Source of the DNA: JAFCEV01 sp964473005
Lineage (GTDB): Archaea; Nanobdellota; Nanobdellia; Pacearchaeales; GW2011-AR1
Direction of reading: 5' to 3'
Assembly: GCA_964473005.1 (NCBI GenBank)
Contig: CAYYME010000009.1
Span: 1-17,352, forward strand
DNA: 17,352 bases
Part shown: piece after piece, positions 14,268-17,352 of the stretch
Position numbering within the stretch: the first letter of the stretch is position 1
Layout: each line of letters starts with the position of its first letter
Notes under the pieces: model-generated
Told to the model about the DNA's origin: nothing
Seen by the model: the letters and a program-made list of their open reading frames with translations, nothing else
Databases searched by the model: none
Position numbers and translations under genes: made by a program

Positions 14268-14651
14268 ATGAAATCTGACGAATTCACAAAATACGAAAAG
14301 GCAAGAATTCTCGGAGCCAGGGCTCTGCAGATAGCAATGAATGCCCCCCTGCTTATAAAAATCAGCCAGGATGATTTGGAAAAGATAAAATTTGATGCCT
14401 TAAAAATTGCCGAGATAGAGCTGGAATCAGATATTCTTCCGATTTCAATAAAAAAACCTTTCCCTCAGAGAAAAGAAGATGCACTGAAAAGAACAAAAGA
14501 GCATATAGTTTCTGACGAGCAAAAAGCAGAAATAGAAGCCAAAGAAGAAGAGGAAATTGCAAAGGAAGGGGAAATTATGGAGCTTGCAACCCCTGAAGAC
14601 GAGCAGATGGAAGAAGTTTCTGAAAATGAAAGTGCCGGGGAAGAGGAATAA
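14268..14651 (+). CDS. rpoK: DNA-directed RNA polymerase subunit K (Rpb6/omega homologue) with acidic C-terminal tail
   Basis: Assembly subunit of archaeal RNA polymerase, equivalent to Rpb6 and bacterial omega. The core is clear: TKYEKARILGARALQIAMNAP (7-27), then a hydrophobic strand, IAEIELES (48-54), and ILPISIKKPFP (56-66). Most archaeal RpoK proteins end about here. This one continues for some 60 residues of Lys/Glu-rich and finally almost wholly Glu/Asp-rich sequence, making 127 aa. The first visible codon abuts the N gap, so a longer N-terminus cannot be excluded, although Met followed by a short lead into TKYEKAR fits the family. eno follows after 60 bases and has its own promoter. 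Confidence 0.92.
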   Translation: MKSDEFTKYEKARILGARALQIAMNAPLLIKISQDDLEKIKFDALKIAEIELESDILPISIKKPFPQRKEDALKRTKEHIVSDEQKAEIEAKEEEEIAKEGEIMELATPEDEQMEEVSENESAGEEE

Positions 14652-14683
14652 TTAGCAGAAAATTAATTTCCAAACAACAATTC

Positions 14684-14691
14684 TTTTAAAC
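14684..14691 (+). promoter_or_regulatory. TATA-like box for eno
   Basis: TTTTAAAC is centred about 24-25 bases before the ATG at 14712. The predicted start of transcription coincides with the start codon within a few bases, so eno may be transcribed independently of rpoK. Confidence 0.4.
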
Positions 14692-14711
14692 TCTGATTAG
14701 TTTCTTAGATT

Positions 14712-15869
14712 ATGGTTGTTATAAAAGGTGTGACAGCTAAATCTATTCTGGACTCGCGAAAAGAGAAAACAATTCTTGTTTCTATAAGGACAAATGCAGG
14801 AAACTTTTCAGCTTCTGCACCAAACGGGAAATCACGGGGGAAATATGAAGCCAAGCCTTACAAGAGTTCTCTCGAAGAAGACATTAAAACACTAAAAAAA
14901 TTCAGCGATTATTTCTCAAAAGAAATTATAGAAAGATTTGAAGATTTACGGAGAATAGAAGACATAGTTGACAGGCATGTCGGGGCAAATACCCTCTTTG
15001 CATTTGAATCTGCTGTCCTGAAAGCAGTTGCTAAGGAAAAGAAAAAAGAAATCTGGCAGCTGATAAATCCCAATTCAAAAAAAACCCCCCGCCTAGTCGG
15101 AAACTGCATCGGAGGAGGAAAACATTCGGATTCTGAAAAGAAGCCGGACTTTCAGGAATTTCTGCTGATTCCAGATTTAAAATCTGTAAAAAAGGCAAGT
15201 GAAGCAAATAAAAAGGCAAAAGAAGATGCAGAGAAAATTCTGAAAGAAAGTGGGCAGAATTTTAAGAGCAGGAAAAACGATGAAAATGCCTGGATAACTT
15301 CCCTGAATGAAAAGGAAGTGCTTGAAGTGCTGAGGAAAATTAATCTGCCTTTGGGAATGGATGTTGCTGCCTCTGGTTTCTGCAAAAGGAAAAAATATAA
15401 TTACAGGAATCCTCCTCTGCAGAGAACCAGCAAAGAGCAGTTGGATTATCTTTCTAATCTGATAAAAAACTTTGATATTTTTTACATAGAAGACGGATTT
15501 TCTGAAGAGGATTTTGAAGGGTTTGCAGGATTACTGAAAAGATTTCCAAATAAATTAATTGTTGGGGATGATTTGACTGTTACAAATTATGATAAATTAA
15601 AAAAAGCTGTTGAAAAAAAGAGCATTAACGGAATTATTGTAAAACCAAACCAGACAGGTTCTCTGCTTGACGTTAAGGAAGTCTGTGAATTTGCAAAAGA
15701 AAATAACATCAGGATTATCTTCTCCCACAGAAGCGGGGAAACAAGAGAAACTATCCTGGCTGATTTGGCTTTTGGATTTGGGAGTGATTTTTTCAAATGC
15801 GGGATAGACGGGGGTGAAAGAGAAGCAAAGATAAAGCGGCTGATTGAGATTGAAAAAGGTCTGAAATAG
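14712..15869 (+). CDS. eno: Enolase, divergent and shortened
   Basis: Interconverts 2-phosphoglycerate and phosphoenolpyruvate in glycolysis/gluconeogenesis. At 385 aa it is some 30-45 residues shorter than usual. Catalytic positions appear kept: His138 in GGGKH, Glu149 in FQEF, Glu191 in NDEN, metal ligands Asp217 (MDVAAS), Glu260 (YIEDGF) and the Asp of VGDDLTVTN, Lys311 (VKPNQTGSLLD), His339 in SHRSGET, and Lys362. Two normally invariant N-terminal regions differ. LDSRGNPT is LDSRKEKT, and the active-site loop SGASTG is NGKSRG, with Lys and Arg replacing Ala and Thr. The DVAASEF motif reads DVAASGF. Position between rpoK and rps2 is the usual one for archaeal eno, which supports orthology. 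Activity should be assumed but not taken as certain. Confidence 0.9.
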   Translation: MVVIKGVTAKSILDSRKEKTILVSIRTNAGNFSASAPNGKSRGKYEAKPYKSSLEEDIKTLKKFSDYFSKEIIERFEDLRRIEDIVDRHVGANTLFAFESAVLKAVAKEKKKEIWQLINPNSKKTPRLVGNCIGGGKHSDSEKKPDFQEFLLIPDLKSVKKASEANKKAKEDAEKILKESGQNFKSRKNDENAWITSLNEKEVLEVLRKINLPLGMDVAASGFCKRKKYNYRNPPLQRTSKEQLDYLSNLIKNFDIFYIEDGFSEEDFEGFAGLLKRFPNKLIVGDDLTVTNYDKLKKAVEKKSINGIIVKPNQTGSLLDVKEVCEFAKENNIRIIFSHRSGETRETILADLAFGFGSDFFKCGIDGGEREAKIKRLIEIEKGLK

Positions 15870-15878
15870 ATAATTTTG

Positions 15879-15886
15879 TATATAAA
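15879..15886 (+). promoter_or_regulatory. TATA-like box for the 116-aa hypothetical gene
   Basis: TATATAAA lies just after the eno stop codon, centred about 35 bases before the ATG at 15918. It predicts a leader of about nine bases. Confidence 0.5.
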
Positions 15887-15917
15887 TTCTTAAAAATATT
15901 TGATAGTTAATTAAATT

Positions 15918-16268
15918 ATGAGCAAAGTTAAATCCATTAATCCTATAGGGGAATTATACAAAAATATTAAGAATTATATAACTAAGAAGAAATGGACAGC
16001 AAAAGAAGTTAATTCTATGATGAGATTATATGGGGAGATTAGACGTTATGAAGCCAAAGCACTCCTTGAAGGTAAATCAGGAGTTTATGATAAAACTCAG
16101 GAAATTATTAATTTTACTGCATTGAAATCTGCAATTGATGCATATAAAAAAAATGTTCCTGAAGAAATAAGAAATGAACTTGGCGGTGTTGAAATGCTGG
16201 AAAAAATGTGTGAATTGGATCTGAAAAGATTGACGGGCAGAGATATGTTCAACCCTTTCAGCGGTTAA
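15918..16268 (+). CDS. Hypothetical protein, 116 aa, between eno and rps2
   Basis: I do not recognise a family. The protein looks soluble, mainly helical and basic in its first half (KNIKNYITKKKWTAKEVNSMM), then YGEIRRYEAKALLEGK, NFTALKSAIDAYKKNVPEEI and a C-terminal MLEKMCELDLKRLTGRDMF. There is no membrane segment, no metal-binding cysteine cluster (one Cys only) and no catalytic motif that I can identify. In most archaea rps2 follows eno directly, so this is an insertion into a conserved neighbourhood. It has its own TATA-like box and rps2 has another, so it is probably a separate transcription unit. Confidence 0.65.
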   Translation: MSKVKSINPIGELYKNIKNYITKKKWTAKEVNSMMRLYGEIRRYEAKALLEGKSGVYDKTQEIINFTALKSAIDAYKKNVPEEIRNELGGVEMLEKMCELDLKRLTGRDMFNPFSG

Positions 16269-16310
16269 TTTCTTTAATAGAAAAAATGGTGGAAAAAACT
16301 AACCGAATGG

Positions 16311-16318
16311 TTTTTAAA
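16311..16318 (+). promoter_or_regulatory. TATA-like box for rps2
   Basis: TTTTTAAA is centred about 26 bases before the rps2 ATG at 16340, which predicts a leaderless transcript beginning at the start codon. It supports the long form of uS2 rather than an internal start. Confidence 0.5.
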
Positions 16319-16339
16319 TTGATTTCTCTGTAAATTCTA

Positions 16340-17242
16340 ATGAACATAATCAAAGATATTGAAAAGGAGATTGAAAAAGGAAAAGAAGCAATAGAGGAAA
16401 TTGCTGAAAAAGGCGAAGAAGCAATTGAAAAATTAATAAGCAAGAAAAAGCCGGCAAAAAAAGTTTCCAAAAAATCTGAAAAAGAATCCAAAGAGCTGTC
16501 TGAAAAAAAACTTGAAAAAGCCGCAGAAAAAGAATCTGTAAAACCGGATATCGAACGAAAGAAGAAAGAACTTCTGGAAAAGGCAAAGAAACTGAGGGAG
16601 AAAATTGAGAAAACAACGACAGAAGAGCTAAAAGAACAAGTTAAGATTAAAAAAAGAGCAGATATGCTTATTCCCCTCGATGAATATGTCAAGGCAGGAA
16701 TTTACCTTGGAACAAAAGTTGTAACCCCTGACATGAGGCCTTTTGTTTACAGAAGACGGGCAGATGGATTGGCTATTTTTAATACTGATTTAATTGATGA
16801 AAAATTAAAGGAAGGGGTTGAATACATCTCCAAGTTCTCTCCTGAAGAGATTATTCTTGTCTGCAAAAGGCAGGCAGGATGGAGAGCTGCTGAAAAATTC
16901 GGAGAAATCACGGGAATAAGAACCTTTACAAAAAAATATCCTGCAGGGGTTTTAACAAACACTTCTCTGCCAAATTTTTTCGAAAATGAATTAACAATAG
17001 TAGCAGATTCCTGGCTGGACAAAAATGCCCTGCATGACACAACCAATGTTAATAAAAAAGTCCTGATGATTTGCGACACAAATAATTTTTCAAAGGGTGC
17101 TGACAGAGTTATAATCGGAAACAACAAGAGCCCGAAGAGTCTTGGTATTATCTTTTATCTTCTCGCAAGAGGATACTGCAAGGCAAGGAAAATCAAGGCA
17201 GACATTCCTGAACTGGAATGGTGGACAGAGGAAGAGATGTGA
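16340..17242 (+). CDS. rps2: 30S ribosomal protein uS2 with a long charged N-terminal extension
   Basis: Small-subunit ribosomal protein that binds near the mRNA exit side of the 30S. The uS2 core starts near residue 109 with MLIPLDEYVKAGIYLGTKVVTPDMRPFVYRRRADGL, and continues with IILVCKRQAGWRAAEKFGEITG, FTKKYPAGVLTN and a C-terminal IIFYLLARGYCKARKI, all typical. Residues 1-108 are an extension made almost entirely of Lys, Glu, Ala and Ile, probably a long helix or coiled coil. The frame is open throughout, the extension has a promoter at leaderless distance, and its codon use is like the core. The internal Met at 109 has no ribosome-binding site that I can see, so the long form seems real. 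eno and rps2 are classic neighbours. Confidence 0.92.
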   Translation: MNIIKDIEKEIEKGKEAIEEIAEKGEEAIEKLISKKKPAKKVSKKSEKESKELSEKKLEKAAEKESVKPDIERKKKELLEKAKKLREKIEKTTTEELKEQVKIKKRADMLIPLDEYVKAGIYLGTKVVTPDMRPFVYRRRADGLAIFNTDLIDEKLKEGVEYISKFSPEEIILVCKRQAGWRAAEKFGEITGIRTFTKKYPAGVLTNTSLPNFFENELTIVADSWLDKNALHDTTNVNKKVLMICDTNNFSKGADRVIIGNNKSPKSLGIIFYLLARGYCKARKIKADIPELEWWTEEEM

Positions 17243-17246
17243 AAAA

Positions 17247-17352
17247 ATGGAAAAAAGAACAATCGATTTAATAGCAAATAACAGCAAAGGAGCAGTGGAA
17301 TTAAAAAAGGCTCTTTCAGAAAAAGGGCTAAACGTAAATCACATTTATACTG
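17247..17352 (+). CDS. Unidentified protein, N-terminal 35 residues only (runs off the window)
   Basis: An ATG four bases after the rps2 stop opens a frame that stays open to the end of the window: MEKRTIDLIANNSKGAVELK and onward to NVNHIYT. This looks like an opening strand, then a helix (KGAVELKKALSEKGL), then a second strand, which would suit a small alpha/beta fold, but 35 residues are too few to name it. The close spacing makes cotranscription with rps2 likely. Confidence 0.55.
   Translation, partial: MEKRTIDLIANNSKGAVELKKALSEKGLNVNHIYT

Noticed and set aside
16284..16332. 15-codon ORF (MVEKTNRMV...) between the 116-aa gene and rps2
   Set aside because: It spans the rps2 TATA-like box, has no support beyond start and stop codons, and could easily arise by chance.
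1..17352. CRISPR array, insertion sequence, prophage, tRNA or rRNA genes
   Set aside because: I saw no regularly spaced repeats, transposase, terminal inverted repeats, phage genes or recognisable tRNA/rRNA sequence. The only tandem repeat is the two-unit 27-bp copy at 703-756.

Overview
The window is archaeal, AT-rich and densely coded, in the standard genetic code. Information-processing genes dominate: aCPSF1/FttA, archaeal RNase J, RNase P protein Pop5, SBDS, exosome Rrp4/Rrp41/Rrp42, RNA polymerase subunit K, ribosomal protein uS2, both 20S proteasome subunits, and Mre11-Rad50. There is also a presenilin-type membrane protease. A reduced, divergent enolase, a short Rad50, lineage-specific tails on RpoK and uS2, and several small orphan genes fit a DPANN-type or other deeply branching uncultured archaeon. 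That placement is inference. A run of exactly 100 N shows this is a draft scaffold, probably a metagenome or single-cell assembly.

Layout, left to right. Minus strand, 1-6982: a presenilin homologue cut by the window edge; a small orphan with a tandem repeat; psmB followed by fttA in one transcription unit; and a 25-codon ORF followed by mre11 and rad50, with one-base spacing between each. A divergent promoter region at about 6983-7054 also serves a small four-helix membrane protein on the plus strand. Minus strand, 7429-9773: RNase J, a single-pass membrane protein with a repeated SGYGE motif, and an Mtq2/HemK-like methyltransferase. These are again joined by TAA-A-ATG junctions.

Plus strand from 9877: pop5, psmA, an orphan, SBDS, rrp4, rrp41 and rrp42. 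This is the classic archaeal exosome-proteasome superoperon, with one unusual gene inserted between psmA and SBDS. It ends at the N gap, where the next start codon (14164, position expected for rpl37ae) is just visible. After the gap come rpoK, eno, an orphan, rps2 and the start of another gene. This resembles the separate archaeal ribosomal/RNA polymerase cluster rpl18e-rpl13-rps9-rpoN-rpoK-eno-rps2, so the gap joins two clusters and probably hides several genes.

Together the genes cover RNA synthesis, 3' end formation, RNA decay from both ends, tRNA 5' maturation, ribosome maturation, protein degradation and double-strand-break repair. TATA-like boxes lie about 26 bases before most operon-leading start codons, which implies mostly leaderless mRNAs. 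Internal genes use ATGA overlaps, one-base spacers or, for rrp41, a strong Shine-Dalgarno.

The items most worth a second look are the 25-codon ORF that mimics the start of mre11, the membrane protein coupled to RNase J, the orphan inside the exosome operon, the divergent enolase, and the scaffold gap.
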